Assembly: GCA_047639315.1 (NCBI GenBank)
Contig: JBLINQ010000003.1
Coordinates: 1-64,000 of the forward strand
DNA: 64,000 nucleotides
Direction: 5' to 3'
From: S139-23 sp047639315
Lineage (GTDB): Bacteria > Planctomycetota > GCA-002687715 > DRQF01
How positions within the stretch are numbered: position 1 is the stretch's first letter; each line of letters begins with the position of its first letter. Below, one piece after another: positions 8,198 through 17,243 of this stretch. The translations under genes and the position numbers were made by a program. The notes beneath the pieces are model-generated. The model did no database searches and had not been told where the DNA came from. It was given only the letters and a program-made list of their open reading frames with translations.

Positions 8198-9528
8198 TTC
8201 CCTTCGACAAAATTCTTCGGGCCGCTTGGGTGGTGCCGATGTCAGGAAATCCAATTGCGAATGGTTGGGTCGCTCTAAGAGATGGCAAGATTGCAAAAGT
8301 AGGAAGTGGCTCGGCGCCCCCAGCGCGTGAGTCAATTGAATACAACAATGGTGTTGTCCTGCCTGGGCTAATCAACGCTCACACTCACCTTGGCTGCTCT
8401 TTTCTTGATATGGGTCCTGAGGGTGGTGACGATAATGCCGACTTCCTGACGTGGATCGATCAGAACGTGACTCCTCATGTTCTGGAGGCATATTTCGGCG
8501 CTGAAGCCGATTCAGCCCGGCCTCGAGTTTTGAAAGCAGCCATCGATGCTGCCAACACGATGGTCAGTTCGGGGACAACAACAGTCGTTGATAGCTTCTT
8601 TGACGCCATTGGCTTTGATGTCCTCAGCCAGCTTGGCTTGCGCGGACTTTTTTGTCGCGAGTACTTCGGCTCCCGTAGTGATCAACTCCCGGAGTACATC
8701 GCGTCTATGAAGGAGCGAACTTTGAAAGACGTCGCCCGGTTTGGCCGTGAGCGGGTGCAATTTGGACTCGCACCTCATGCGCTCTACTCTTGCCCGCGGG
8801 ATGTCTTGGTCGAAATTTTCGGCGTTGCTCATGATCGCCAATTGCCGCTGACGATTCACGTCGCGGAAAGTCCATCCGAGTTGGAGTTCTTTGTTCAGGG
8901 TCATGGCGCTATGAAAGACCTGTTTGCCCCCGGAGAAAAGAAAGAGCGCTATGACTTTGGCAAAAGCCCGATACAAATGATGCACGACCTCGATCTTCTG
9001 AGGCCTGGGATTCTCTTGGTGCACATGGTGCAGGTTGATGAAGAAGACCTCGACCTTGTTGCTGAAAGTGGTGCCGGGATCGTCCACTGTCCGGCCTCAA
9101 ATGCCACACTCAACGTTGGCTTGGCTCCGGTCAGGAGCATGCTCAAACGCGGAATCCCAGTAGCCATTGGCACTGATAGTTTGGCCAGTAATTCAAGCAT
9201 GAGTCTCTTTGATGAAATGCGATTCGCAATGAGTCGTCAGCACACGACAGCCTCTGGCCCCGACAACTTGGGTTCGTGGGAGGTCTTGCGCATGGCCACC
9301 GCCGGTGGCGCCGAAGTCTGTGGTGTCTCATCAACCGTCGGGACGTTGGAAGTTGGCAAGGAGGCCGACCTCTTGGTGATGTCCCCGCGCATAGATGGGA
9401 CAGACTTGCCCAAAGCCGAAAGTCTTGCCGATTGGATCATTGGCACCGAGAGCCAGGTTGAGTCAACCTTCGTTGGAGGCTCGCCATGTTTTGCCCGGAA
9501 TAATACCGACGATCATGAAGACAAATGA
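8194..9528 (+). CDS. Amidohydrolase of the MtaD / chlorohydrolase type
   Basis: A 444-aa metal-dependent hydrolase starting at a GTG that overlaps the mgtE stop (GTGA), so translation is coupled. The metal-binding marks of the deaminase branch are all visible: NAHTHLG near residue 61, an APHALYSCP loop, TIHVAES near 210, and GTDSLASN near 322. Family members deaminate S-adenosylhomocysteine, methylthioadenosine, guanine or related heterocycles, or remove chlorine from triazines. The substrate here cannot be told; a nucleoside deaminase is the commonest case. The C-terminal strand TVGTLEVGKEADLLVM is the usual closing beta-sandwich. The coupling to a magnesium transporter has no obvious biochemical reason. 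Confidence 0.87.
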   Translation: MIPFDKILRAAWVVPMSGNPIANGWVALRDGKIAKVGSGSAPPARESIEYNNGVVLPGLINAHTHLGCSFLDMGPEGGDDNADFLTWIDQNVTPHVLEAYFGAEADSARPRVLKAAIDAANTMVSSGTTTVVDSFFDAIGFDVLSQLGLRGLFCREYFGSRSDQLPEYIASMKERTLKDVARFGRERVQFGLAPHALYSCPRDVLVEIFGVAHDRQLPLTIHVAESPSELEFFVQGHGAMKDLFAPGEKKERYDFGKSPIQMMHDLDLLRPGILLVHMVQVDEEDLDLVAESGAGIVHCPASNATLNVGLAPVRSMLKRGIPVAIGTDSLASNSSMSLFDEMRFAMSRQHTTASGPDNLGSWEVLRMATAGGAEVCGVSSTVGTLEVGKEADLLVMSPRIDGTDLPKAESLADWIIGTESQVESTFVGGSPCFARNNTDDHEDK

Positions 9529-9609
9529 CCACTGAGTCTTGGCAAACTCAGCTAATATGATCCTCTACAACGTGACTCGATGCATTTATCCGGGTAATCT
9601 GCGAAAACC

Positions 9610-10833
9610 ATGACAACGAAAAAGTTGACCATAAAGAGCAAACGATGGATTCGGCGGCTGATCTTGGCGGCGATGGTTGTTCTTTTGCCGCAACTTTTTT
9701 TTCAGCTTCATGTCGTCGAAGGCCCAAGCATGTGGCCAGCCTTTAATGATGGCGTTGAGCGCGAGTGGATCCTGTCTCTTCGGAATTGGGCTGATCGTGC
9801 CCCCGAGGTCTACGATATCTTGGTTGTCGAGGACCCGGAGAATCCAGCGAAGCGGGTGGTGAAACGCGTGGTCGCGCTACCAGGTGATCACCCCAATATT
9901 CTCGACGGTGACGTTCGAGTTCGCTCCCTGGGTCTTGATAAGGAGTGGTTCTTACTGCGAAATCTCGATCAAATCCTCTCAACCAGAGCGCCAATCCTGA
10001 GACTCAACGACCTGCGCCAGAAATCGAAGGGCATCGCCCTGGAAATCGTCAATGATCGTCATCGATGCCTGGTGCCCTTAAAGGGCGCTTGCTCAATCTC
10101 GAACGAGGGCGCTTTCCTCAAGCTCGAATCGCAGGAATCAGAGTCCGTTGTTCGGTTGCCCGAGCTGAATTTCATGGACGACCATAAATCCCAGACGAAT
10201 CGAATCACCGTCGGTGACAACATAGTCCACGACATCATTGTGACTTTTGGGATTTACAATCTGTCGACACTTGCCGAGGGCCTCGAGTTTGAGATCCAGC
10301 ACTGGACCGCTCCCGACGCGATCCCTTCAGCGAGCCTCCTGCTGAAGATTGAGGCAGATGGTTTGGTCCTTCGCTGTACATCTGGGGAGGATTCGCCCTT
10401 CGAGGTCTCCATTCCAAAGCAGGACGAAATGGTATTCCGCCTGGTTTTGGTCGATGACGTTCAGGCCTTGATGCTGCGTACAGGAGACGGCGAAGAGCAG
10501 TTTGAGGTCCTAGACAAGCGTCGACGAGGGCCCATTTATCGACCCAAAGAAAGCTATCTAAAGCTATTGTCCAGAAGTGGTTCCGTCATTTTGTCCCAAC
10601 TTGACATCGATCGAGACATCCACTACACTTCGCCCACTGATGGAGCAAAACCGCAAGCTGTTGCGCGCGCTCTCAGCGACTCTCAGGTTGATTCCGGGAA
10701 GTACTTTCTTTTAGGTGATAACAGCCCCGAGAGTCGTGATAGTAGGCATTGGCGTGTAACAGAGCCCTACCAAGTTGTCGGACGACCGATTCTTGTTGTT
10801 TGGCCTTGGAGCCGGATACGCGTACTTCCCTAA
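9610..10833 (+). CDS. lepB: Signal peptidase I with large inserted domain
   Basis: A 407-aa S26 peptidase that removes signal peptides on the outer face of the inner membrane. A single N-terminal membrane anchor (about residues 15-33) is followed by the catalytic Ser40 in VEGPSMWP and the general base Lys85 in VVKRVVALPGD. The C-terminal box GDNSPESRDSRHW lies near residue 368. Between about 95 and 365 is an insert of roughly 270 residues, beta-rich in appearance, where typical enzymes have a far shorter region; it probably forms an extra extracytoplasmic domain. No Shine-Dalgarno is present. GTGACT at 9572, a 17-nt spacer and TAATCT at 9595 make a plausible promoter with a leader of only a few nucleotides. 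Confidence 0.88.
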   Translation: MTTKKLTIKSKRWIRRLILAAMVVLLPQLFFQLHVVEGPSMWPAFNDGVEREWILSLRNWADRAPEVYDILVVEDPENPAKRVVKRVVALPGDHPNILDGDVRVRSLGLDKEWFLLRNLDQILSTRAPILRLNDLRQKSKGIALEIVNDRHRCLVPLKGACSISNEGAFLKLESQESESVVRLPELNFMDDHKSQTNRITVGDNIVHDIIVTFGIYNLSTLAEGLEFEIQHWTAPDAIPSASLLLKIEADGLVLRCTSGEDSPFEVSIPKQDEMVFRLVLVDDVQALMLRTGDGEEQFEVLDKRRRGPIYRPKESYLKLLSRSGSVILSQLDIDRDIHYTSPTDGAKPQAVARALSDSQVDSGKYFLLGDNSPESRDSRHWRVTEPYQVVGRPILVVWPWSRIRVLP

Positions 10834-10856
10834 AGAATGGGGCGGAGGTCATTTTT

Positions 10857-11993
10857 ATGGGCAGTTGGCTCGAACGGCAAAAGAACGATCCTATTCCATG
10901 GTTGATGGAAAAAGCGTGTCCACCCATCAAGTTTCGAATTCAAACCGAAATCATGGGGCTACCGGGTGATGACGTTGACGTCGCTGCAACGCGCAACGAG
11001 ACGTACAACTACAAGCCACCGTATTCGATTTCGACGTCCCAAAGTGACGACGGGACTTGGTTCACCTCTCTTGCTGGATTCGACCACCTCAATCTCAATC
11101 GGAAACGTGGTCCCGGCACTCTCTTTCAATATCGCTCTCTCGTCGAATACGGTTGGGGTACAGATCACCCCATCGTCTGGAGAACGTCGGAGCTTCTTCA
11201 GGGACTCATGTGGCAAGACCCAAGTGTTGACCTGTGTGAACTCAAGGGCTACTGCGGTGGAGATCCTGCAGTCGAAGCCTACATTCGCCGCATGCTTGCC
11301 CAGCGAGCTTTAGCCCTCTTGGCGCGTTCCAATTTTGCCGATGACATTGGCGTCAAACGGAAGACAGCGGAAGTTCTCGACGCGTTGGACGCTTTTTATC
11401 AAGGCGACGTCCATAGCAAGATCTATACCGGCGAACTGATTCGGGAAATTGAGACGGACGACGGACCTCAAGACGAAACATGCGCGGTGATTTCTCCGGA
11501 CGCTTTCCGTCCAGAGTATTGGATCTTCATGCTCTTTGGCCGAAATCCGGCTTTGAAGGATGATCCTCGTGCCAAGGACGTCCTCCGTCGCATTGTCGAC
11601 TACATGTTCTCCAACCCTATCCCTGAAGTAGAAGTTCTCGAGGTTGGCGGCAAGGTATTTGACCGATTCGCCGAATTTTCCATTCGCAACCTGGAACAAG
11701 AGGACTTCGAGGAGAAGAAGCTGGTTGGAAGGCTTCTTCAGGAGCTTGAGTTCCTGGCTCGGACCGGCGTCCTCGAGGACATACCCAAGGCAAAAGCCAT
11801 GCTCGAATGGCTCATGAGTCTCCAAGACGATGAGGGCGTCGTTCGGGCCGAGGAGTTTATTGAGAAGGCTGGACATCGTCTGGATTACTCTTACTTCCCT
11901 TTGGAAGACAATTGGCGGGGTAAGCACAAGAAGTTCACAGACGTGACTTTTCGGCTTTTGCTCATTCTCTCGATTCTCGACGGCAAGTCATAG
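10857..11993 (+). CDS. Unknown helical protein, possible alpha/alpha-toroid fold
   Basis: The start at 10857 is chosen because GGAGG lies 8 nt upstream; the frame stays open further 5-prime but that part overlaps the signal peptidase. The 378-aa product has no signal peptide or membrane helix. The N-terminus (DPIPWLMEKACPPIKFRIQ) and the later WLMSLQDDEGVV resemble prenyltransferase/squalene-cyclase-like toroid proteins, in which helices repeat in pairs. No DxDD or QW motifs of true cyclases are seen, so enzymatic activity is not claimed. It follows the signal peptidase by 23 nt and is probably its operon partner. Confidence 0.7.
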   Translation: MGSWLERQKNDPIPWLMEKACPPIKFRIQTEIMGLPGDDVDVAATRNETYNYKPPYSISTSQSDDGTWFTSLAGFDHLNLNRKRGPGTLFQYRSLVEYGWGTDHPIVWRTSELLQGLMWQDPSVDLCELKGYCGGDPAVEAYIRRMLAQRALALLARSNFADDIGVKRKTAEVLDALDAFYQGDVHSKIYTGELIREIETDDGPQDETCAVISPDAFRPEYWIFMLFGRNPALKDDPRAKDVLRRIVDYMFSNPIPEVEVLEVGGKVFDRFAEFSIRNLEQEDFEEKKLVGRLLQELEFLARTGVLEDIPKAKAMLEWLMSLQDDEGVVRAEEFIEKAGHRLDYSYFPLEDNWRGKHKKFTDVTFRLLLILSILDGKS

Positions 11994-12227
11994 GCCGTGC
12001 CTATCCTTCGCCCGAGTTGCGCAACGCGCTCCCGCGAAGGGGCCCCAATGCCAGGTCTTCAATTTGAGTTCTCGGGCTAAAATACCAGAGCTGCCTCAGA
12101 TTTCGTCGCAAGCGAAACGACACCCAGAGGGCCTATTTTATCTAAAGTACCAATGGTTAACGAGTTAGGTTTTTCTAACAAGGCCTGAGCGGCAATAGAC
12201 GGCTTTCGCTTTCACCCTATTTTCTCC

Positions 12228-12257
12228 GGAACCCTACCTGATCCGAGGGGTTATACT
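12228..12257 (+). promoter_or_regulatory. Promoter of the ECF sigma operon, ECF-like -35
   Basis: GGAACCC at 12228-12234 resembles the GGAAC -35 core used by many ECF sigma factors. TATACT at 12252-12257 ends 6 nt before the ATG at 12264, where no Shine-Dalgarno is found. Autoregulation by the encoded sigma factor and a leaderless message are both inferred. Confidence 0.45.
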
Positions 12258-12263
12258 GACGAC

Positions 12264-12905
12264 ATGGGCAACAAGTACCTCGAAGATTTAGACGTGCAGC
12301 TCATGCTTCGTGTTCGCAATGGTGACGATGAGGCTTTCGCTACCATTGTCGAAAAACATGCTTCGATGTTGGTGAACTTCATGTATCGCTATGTGGGATG
12401 CAGAGTTACCGGTGAAGATTTAGCCCAGGATGTTTTCATGCGCGTTTTTAGGGCGGCACCCAACTATGAGCCTAAAGCACGCTTCAAGACATGGCTTTTG
12501 ACTATTGCCACCAACATTTGCCTGAACCAAAAGCGTTGGGAGAAACATCGGAATCATCTCTCGCTGAGCCGAGATGACCAAGATGACGGGCCCAGAGGAT
12601 CAGTTGAGCTTGATTCAGGTGCCGAAAGTCCAGACGACTCGATGGAAAAAGAAGAGCTCAGAGAACGAGTCCGCGATGCCATCGCTGGCTTACCAGAAAA
12701 ACAACGCGCGGCACTCTTGCTGCGGCGCTATGAACAGCTTTCTTATGCCGAGATTGCTACGAGCCTTGGGCTGTCCTTAATGGCGGTCAAGTCTCTACTC
12801 AACCGGGCTAAGGAAGGTTTGAAGGAGCGACTAGGTCGCGATTTAGAAGACTGGTATCCCGCCAGCTCCACCGCACTCGGTGATTCAGAAAAAGGGCTTG
12901 GATAA
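12264..12905 (+). CDS. ECF-family RNA polymerase sigma factor
   Basis: A 213-aa sigma factor with only regions 2 and 4. Region 2 covers about residues 25-95 (GEDLAQDVFMRVFRAAPNY, then RFKTWLLTIATNICLNQKR, the -10 recognition part). Region 4 covers about 143-193 (LPEKQRAALLLRRYEQLSY, then helix-turn-helix EIATSLGLSLMAVKSLLNRAK). The linker between them is acidic. It heads a cluster with an anti-sigma-like membrane protein (TAATG overlap) and a secreted helical protein, the classical arrangement for envelope-stress control. The upstream promoter has an ECF-like -35 core, suggesting positive autoregulation. Confidence 0.93.
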   Translation: MGNKYLEDLDVQLMLRVRNGDDEAFATIVEKHASMLVNFMYRYVGCRVTGEDLAQDVFMRVFRAAPNYEPKARFKTWLLTIATNICLNQKRWEKHRNHLSLSRDDQDDGPRGSVELDSGAESPDDSMEKEELRERVRDAIAGLPEKQRAALLLRRYEQLSYAEIATSLGLSLMAVKSLLNRAKEGLKERLGRDLEDWYPASSTALGDSEKGLG

Positions 12906-13318
12906 TGACAAAGAAACAAAACGGATTTGGTGCATCGATGGGGCCGGACGACGGCGAAAGCATCAAAGATTCCGCCGAAGATCAGGCTCTCTGGCAACTC
13001 ATGGGAGTGCTTGATGATGTCAAGCCCAGTTCCGATTTCATTCGGAGTCTGACAGAGCAAACTACGCGGCCAATTGCCTTGCGGCCTTGGTACCGCCGTG
13101 GGTGGGTCCCAGCGGCTGCGGCTGTCCTCATGATTGCGATTACCATCCCATTCGCTCTGGAAAGCAAATCTGGCTCAACGAAAAATCCTGACAAGGCTCA
13201 GAATGTTGCCGAATACCAAGGAGTTGTTGAGCTCTTGGGTGGTCTGAGCGACGCTGATGTTCTCGACCTCGATGCCAACGAAACAGAGAGTGTCCAGGCT
13301 GATTGGTTTGGTGGTTGA
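12905..13318 (+). CDS. Anti-sigma-factor-like single-pass membrane protein
   Basis: A 137-aa protein whose ATG shares one base with the sigma factor stop (TAATG), so the pair is made together. A cytosolic N-terminal stretch of about 65 residues, which could hold an amphipathic sigma-binding helix (DQALWQLMGVLDDVKPSSDF), is followed by one membrane helix (about residues 66-84, WVPAAAAVLMIAITIPFAL) and a short periplasmic tail. There is no HxxxCxxC zinc motif, so it is not a zinc-type anti-sigma factor. The role rests on position and topology. Confidence 0.65.
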   Translation: MTKKQNGFGASMGPDDGESIKDSAEDQALWQLMGVLDDVKPSSDFIRSLTEQTTRPIALRPWYRRGWVPAAAAVLMIAITIPFALESKSGSTKNPDKAQNVAEYQGVVELLGGLSDADVLDLDANETESVQADWFGG

Positions 13319-13322
13319 TTCG

Positions 13323-14933
13323 ATGAAACTTAAGACCCTTCACGTTCTGCTGTTGACGATCGTCCTCGCCCTTCTCGGCGCGGCGACGAGCGAAGCTCAA
13401 TATCGTGGGGGGCGTGGTTCTTGGCGCGGCTTAGATTCCAAAGCCCGCGAGGCGCGCCATCAGTTTGTTGTTGAGGTCGTTGACGAACTCAAGCGTAGCG
13501 TCGGCGAGAAACTGCAAGGCGATATGCTCTCTCGGTTTGAAGGAATGGCCCGCTCTGTCGTGCGCCGAATGAGCAAAGAAGATTTTGAGAAGCTGCAATC
13601 GAGGCCAATTGCCGAGAGAGTCAAAGGCGTTGCAACGCTTTGGCAGAAAAGCAAAGAACAGACGGCCGAACGTTTCATCAAGTCGCAGACGCCCAAAATC
13701 GCAACCGAGTTGCGAGCTCTAAAACCGGAAATGCGAGATCGGCGTATTGCCGAACTTAAGGTTCTGACCACTCTCGAGCGCTCCATTTCTTCTGCGGAAA
13801 AGTATCAGCTCATCCAACCGACTGAGGCGGATCGATTGCGTGGTCTTCCTTCGGCAGAGCAGTTGGTCGAATCCAACAAACTTAATCGTCAGGTTTTCTT
13901 TTCAATGCACGGCGCTGAAATTGACGCCAAAGAGAAGGCTCGCCTCGAGAAACTTGACGACCGCATTTTCTGGCGCGACCGAAAAGTGCGCCGATTCCAA
14001 TTGTTGCGTCACATCAATGCCAAGGAGTTGGCGGAGCTTCGTAAGCTCGACCGTAACGCCCGGATGAAATTGTTTAAGGCCCTTCGCACCGGAAATGGTT
14101 TAGAAGATTTCGTTGAAGCCGGGACCTTGAGCCAGCAGACGGTAGCTAACTGGGCGAAGATGAAGCATGAAGATCGTCGGCGCTTGGCGCGAGATCTATC
14201 CAGTGTCTACTTGCCGAACTTCCAGCAAGGACTTCGTCCATCGCGCAAGCAAATGAGCCAGTTGAGCCGGGAAGAACGGCGCCAGCTTTTCATGATGAAT
14301 GCGAAGGAACGGCTTAAATTCCTGAAGACCAAGTTTCCCGATGGTGATTGGGACAAGCAGGAAGGTGTCCGTCGGCTCAGGAACAAGATCGATAATGAAT
14401 TGAAGACGATGGATCGTCGGTCGCGAAGCGAACTACGTTCGATGATGCCTTCGATTGTTAGCAAGAAACTGACCACATTGTTTCCTGGCGATACCGCCAA
14501 GGTCACTCGGCTCATGGTAGACATGGAGAAGGTCGGTTGGTTCCGAAGTGTTGTCCCTGCTATGCGCTCGTTGAAAGGGCAGCTAAGTATCGCTGAGCGG
14601 AAGAACGTTCAGTCTATGACAACGGTCGAAACCGTCGACTTCTACTTCTCGAGGTTTCCAGCAGAGTTGACTAAGCAGGCCGCTGAACAACTGACGAGCG
14701 CTGGCCACAAATTACCCGTAGGTTGGATTGATCTGTCGGGTTCGAAAAAGGTCCACCATCTCAATGATCTAGGACTCAAGATGCCTTGGGGCCCAAAGGA
14801 TTCGATGCGCAGGTTTCGCGGTCGCCGCCCAGATATGGGTCCGCCGAAAGATGGCTCAGATCGTCATGGTGGCAACCCCAAGAATGGTCGCCGTCGCGGT
14901 CGCCCACACTCACGCCCTTCTGATCGCAAGTAA
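13323..14933 (+). CDS. Secreted basic, helix-rich protein of unknown function
   Basis: The start at 13323 gives a good signal peptide (KLKTLHVLLLTIVLALLGAA, cleavage after SEAQ); the longer frame upstream overlaps the anti-sigma gene. The 536-aa product is rich in Arg, Lys, Glu and Leu and consists of repeated charged helices (for example LSREERRQLFMMNAKERLKF), recalling DUF3106-type or CpxP/Spy-like periplasmic proteins that accompany ECF systems. The last 50 residues are Arg/Gly/Pro-rich (RRFRGRRPDMG onward). It starts 4 nt after the anti-sigma gene and is probably the third gene of that operon, so it may be the periplasmic effector or sensor. No enzyme motif is seen. Confidence 0.7.
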   Translation: MKLKTLHVLLLTIVLALLGAATSEAQYRGGRGSWRGLDSKAREARHQFVVEVVDELKRSVGEKLQGDMLSRFEGMARSVVRRMSKEDFEKLQSRPIAERVKGVATLWQKSKEQTAERFIKSQTPKIATELRALKPEMRDRRIAELKVLTTLERSISSAEKYQLIQPTEADRLRGLPSAEQLVESNKLNRQVFFSMHGAEIDAKEKARLEKLDDRIFWRDRKVRRFQLLRHINAKELAELRKLDRNARMKLFKALRTGNGLEDFVEAGTLSQQTVANWAKMKHEDRRRLARDLSSVYLPNFQQGLRPSRKQMSQLSREERRQLFMMNAKERLKFLKTKFPDGDWDKQEGVRRLRNKIDNELKTMDRRSRSELRSMMPSIVSKKLTTLFPGDTAKVTRLMVDMEKVGWFRSVVPAMRSLKGQLSIAERKNVQSMTTVETVDFYFSRFPAELTKQAAEQLTSAGHKLPVGWIDLSGSKKVHHLNDLGLKMPWGPKDSMRRFRGRRPDMGPPKDGSDRHGGNPKNGRRRGRPHSRPSDRK

Positions 14934-15164
14934 TCCTCGGCTTCGATGGCTCGGAGAACTTGCTCCAACCTTCCATCATTAGGTGAGTTAGCAACTTTCC
15001 TGATTGTGGATCGAAGACGACATCGGTGCCAAAATGGAGCCGATCCCTCATTCCTCGAATTACTTCTTTTCGAAACTCCAACACCACCGGTTTGGACGTA
15101 TAATCAGCATTGATGGACGGATGACGCAATCCGTCCATTGTTTTTTGGATATCGGGAGTCGATC

Positions 15165-16433
15165 GTGAAACCTGCCAATACCGCCTTTCTTGTCTTCTTT
15201 GCCGTGCTTTTTACCCTCGGAACTGTCATGGCTCAGGAAACGCCCGAGCCCTTAGACAAGAAAGTGCGCGCGGCTTACGAGAAGATCGATTCTGCCCGTG
15301 AGGCAATGAATGGTGAACTGACCGACGAGCAGCGCGTCGAGAAGATGTCAGCCTTTCAGGATTCTTGCCGAAAGTTCGTCGAGGCTTATGAAGGTCAGGC
15401 ATCCCAACTAGACGGTGGGTTGTTTGACTTGGGCCGGGCCGCCATCCAGAGTTTCTCGCCTGAAAAGGCCATTACATTCCTCCAGGGTTTCCTGGCGAAG
15501 AACAAAGGGTCAAAAGAAAGCGCTGAAGCCACGATGTTCTTGGGTGACGCCTATCGGGCGGTGAACAAGAACAAGGAAGCCACGAAGCTGTATCAGGCCT
15601 TCATTAAGGCAAACCCGAAGAGCGATTTCATTCCTTCGGCGCGACTAGGCTTAGCCACCTCAAACTTCCTGTCCTTGGATTTTGAAGCTGCGATCGTTCA
15701 ATATCGTGCAATCATAGCTAAGCACCCAAAGCACGAAGTTCGCGGTGATGCAGCATTCCAACTTCTCAACGCCCTCGTCTACGCTGGTAAACATGATGAG
15801 GCCCGTGCCCACTTAGCCAAGCTTATTGAGGAAGCTCCAGAAGCTCCTGAGCTGGCGCAGAAATCGAAACAACTCGAAATATTAGGGCGCCCGGCACCTG
15901 AATTAACCGGCGTTGTCGGTTGGCAAGGAACTCCTGGGAGTAGCATCGCTCGCATGCGTGGTCGAGTTCTTGTTCTCTGTTTCTTCATGATGAAGAACAT
16001 TCCATGTGCGCGCACACTTCAATCACTTTCCAAGCTTGAGCGAGAACTCCGTATGGAAGGTGTGACCGTGTGGGGGCTCACGAAAACATACAAAGCCGGC
16101 AAAGGCGACTGGACCGTCGAGCGCGAGTCTAAGTGGATGGGGCGTTTCCGCGAGAATCCGCGCTTCGTATTGCAGAAGGAGCTGCGGTACACCACGAAGG
16201 GCGGAACGGAAGAAGAGGAAGTCTGGGGCCCGCTTGAGAAGCCGATCACTGTCACCCTCGGGCTCACCAAGGACACCGCCAATCTTCTTGCATATCGGAT
16301 TCGACGGGTCCCGACAATTATTGTCATCGGCAAAGATGGTCGTGTGCGCTTGATGGAGGAAGGCGGCCAATCTTCGGGCGGTTTCCAAAGTCAGATGCTT
16401 CGGCAGCTCATTCGGCGAGCTGCAGCTGAGTAA
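15165..16433 (+). CDS. Secreted TPR protein with C-terminal thioredoxin-like domain
   Basis: The start is a GTG at 15165 preceded by GGGAG at good spacing; it gives a clean signal peptide ending TVMAQ. In the 422-aa product residues about 80-240 hold TPR-like repeats of the YbgF type (SAEATMFLGDAYRAVNKNKEAT, RLGLATSNFLSLDFEAA, FQLLNALVYAGKHDEA). From about 245 a thioredoxin/peroxiredoxin-like fold follows (ELTGVVGWQG, GRVLVLCFFMM, RRVPTIIVIGKDG with the cis-Pro). The usual CxxC site is replaced by NIPCARTL, with one Cys, so disulfide exchange of the classical kind is unlikely; a one-cysteine or scaffold role is possible. It lies 231 nt after the sigma cluster. Confidence 0.75.
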   Translation: MKPANTAFLVFFAVLFTLGTVMAQETPEPLDKKVRAAYEKIDSAREAMNGELTDEQRVEKMSAFQDSCRKFVEAYEGQASQLDGGLFDLGRAAIQSFSPEKAITFLQGFLAKNKGSKESAEATMFLGDAYRAVNKNKEATKLYQAFIKANPKSDFIPSARLGLATSNFLSLDFEAAIVQYRAIIAKHPKHEVRGDAAFQLLNALVYAGKHDEARAHLAKLIEEAPEAPELAQKSKQLEILGRPAPELTGVVGWQGTPGSSIARMRGRVLVLCFFMMKNIPCARTLQSLSKLERELRMEGVTVWGLTKTYKAGKGDWTVERESKWMGRFRENPRFVLQKELRYTTKGGTEEEEVWGPLEKPITVTLGLTKDTANLLAYRIRRVPTIIVIGKDGRVRLMEEGGQSSGGFQSQMLRQLIRRAAAE

Positions 16434-16450
16434 TCTGGGGTCACTTCTGA

Positions 16451-17110
16451 CTACATGGTTGCCAGAGTCGTTGGCGCCATCTTGCCGCCTTTGAGATGGA
16501 ACACGCGAGACTGAGGAATGTCGACGTTTTGGGTAGAGGCCACAACAATGGCACTCCCAAGTTTACGATTGGCAACTTCTAACGATTCAAGTGAAGGGGG
16601 CACGCCCCAGGGTGGCGGCGTAAGATCGGCCAAAATCAGACGCGGGCGCGCCATGAAGGCGCGCGCCGTTCCAACTTTTCGGCGCATTTCTTGGTCTAGC
16701 TCACAGATTCGACGATTGTCATCTGCTTCAATACCAGCCAATTCCAATGCCTGCCAAGTCGGGAGATTCTTGACGAGATTATGTTGCGTCAAGGTTTCGT
16801 GAATGGTCATGCGAGCATCAAGGCAGAATACCGGGCTTAGGAATGACACCATTGAGCCCAGGAGAGCAAGGCCGCTCATGTCAGCCTCAATCGCTTTGCC
16901 GTCGATTTTGACTTCACCCCCCGAACTCCTTTCGATCCCGGCCAAGATGTTCAAGAGGGCACTTTTCCCTGAGCCTTCCTGTCCTTGAATCACGACAAAA
17001 TCGCCATTCTCGACTGTCAGGTCTACGCCCCTTAGGACCTGCACATCCCGTTGCCCAATGGCGTATGACTTCTCGACGCTTTTCAGCATGAGCAGCGGAT
17101 TGATAGTCAT
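16451..17110 (-). CDS. Degenerate ABC ATPase of the LolD/MacB type
   Basis: A 219-aa ABC nucleotide-binding subunit by fold and length. Walker A is intact (GQEGSGKSA, residues 43-51), and the N-terminus (KSYAIGQRDVQVLRGVDLTV) matches LolD/MacB-like subunits. Other motifs are eroded: the Q-loop region reads MVSFLSPVF with no Gln, the LSGGQ signature reads ELDQEMRRK, and Walker B reads LILADLTPP without the catalytic Glu. Nucleotide binding may be kept but efficient hydrolysis is doubtful. No permease gene is nearby. It lies 133 nt downstream of a CPBP protease on the same strand. It could be a regulatory or scaffolding relic; the frame is undisturbed, so selection appears to keep it. Confidence 0.75.
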   Translation of the reverse strand: MTINPLLMLKSVEKSYAIGQRDVQVLRGVDLTVENGDFVVIQGQEGSGKSALLNILAGIERSSGGEVKIDGKAIEADMSGLALLGSMVSFLSPVFCLDARMTIHETLTQHNLVKNLPTWQALELAGIEADDNRRICELDQEMRRKVGTARAFMARPRLILADLTPPPWGVPPSLESLEVANRKLGSAIVVASTQNVDIPQSRVFHLKGGKMAPTTLATM

Positions 17111-17243
17111 ATAAGCCCAGCTCCAAGTAAGTCGCGATCTTCTCGCTTATCGAGCTAAATCGGCCAACATTACGTCTTTTCGAGAATTTGACGCCCAGAC
17201 TGAGGCGCCTGTTGGCAAAATCGAAGGCTGAAATTGGGTGAAA

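Noticed and set aside
12005..12045. Terminator after the 378-aa gene (CCTTCGC/GCGAAGG)
   Set aside because: The 7-bp arms are 22 nt apart and no T-run follows, so support is too weak for a feature.
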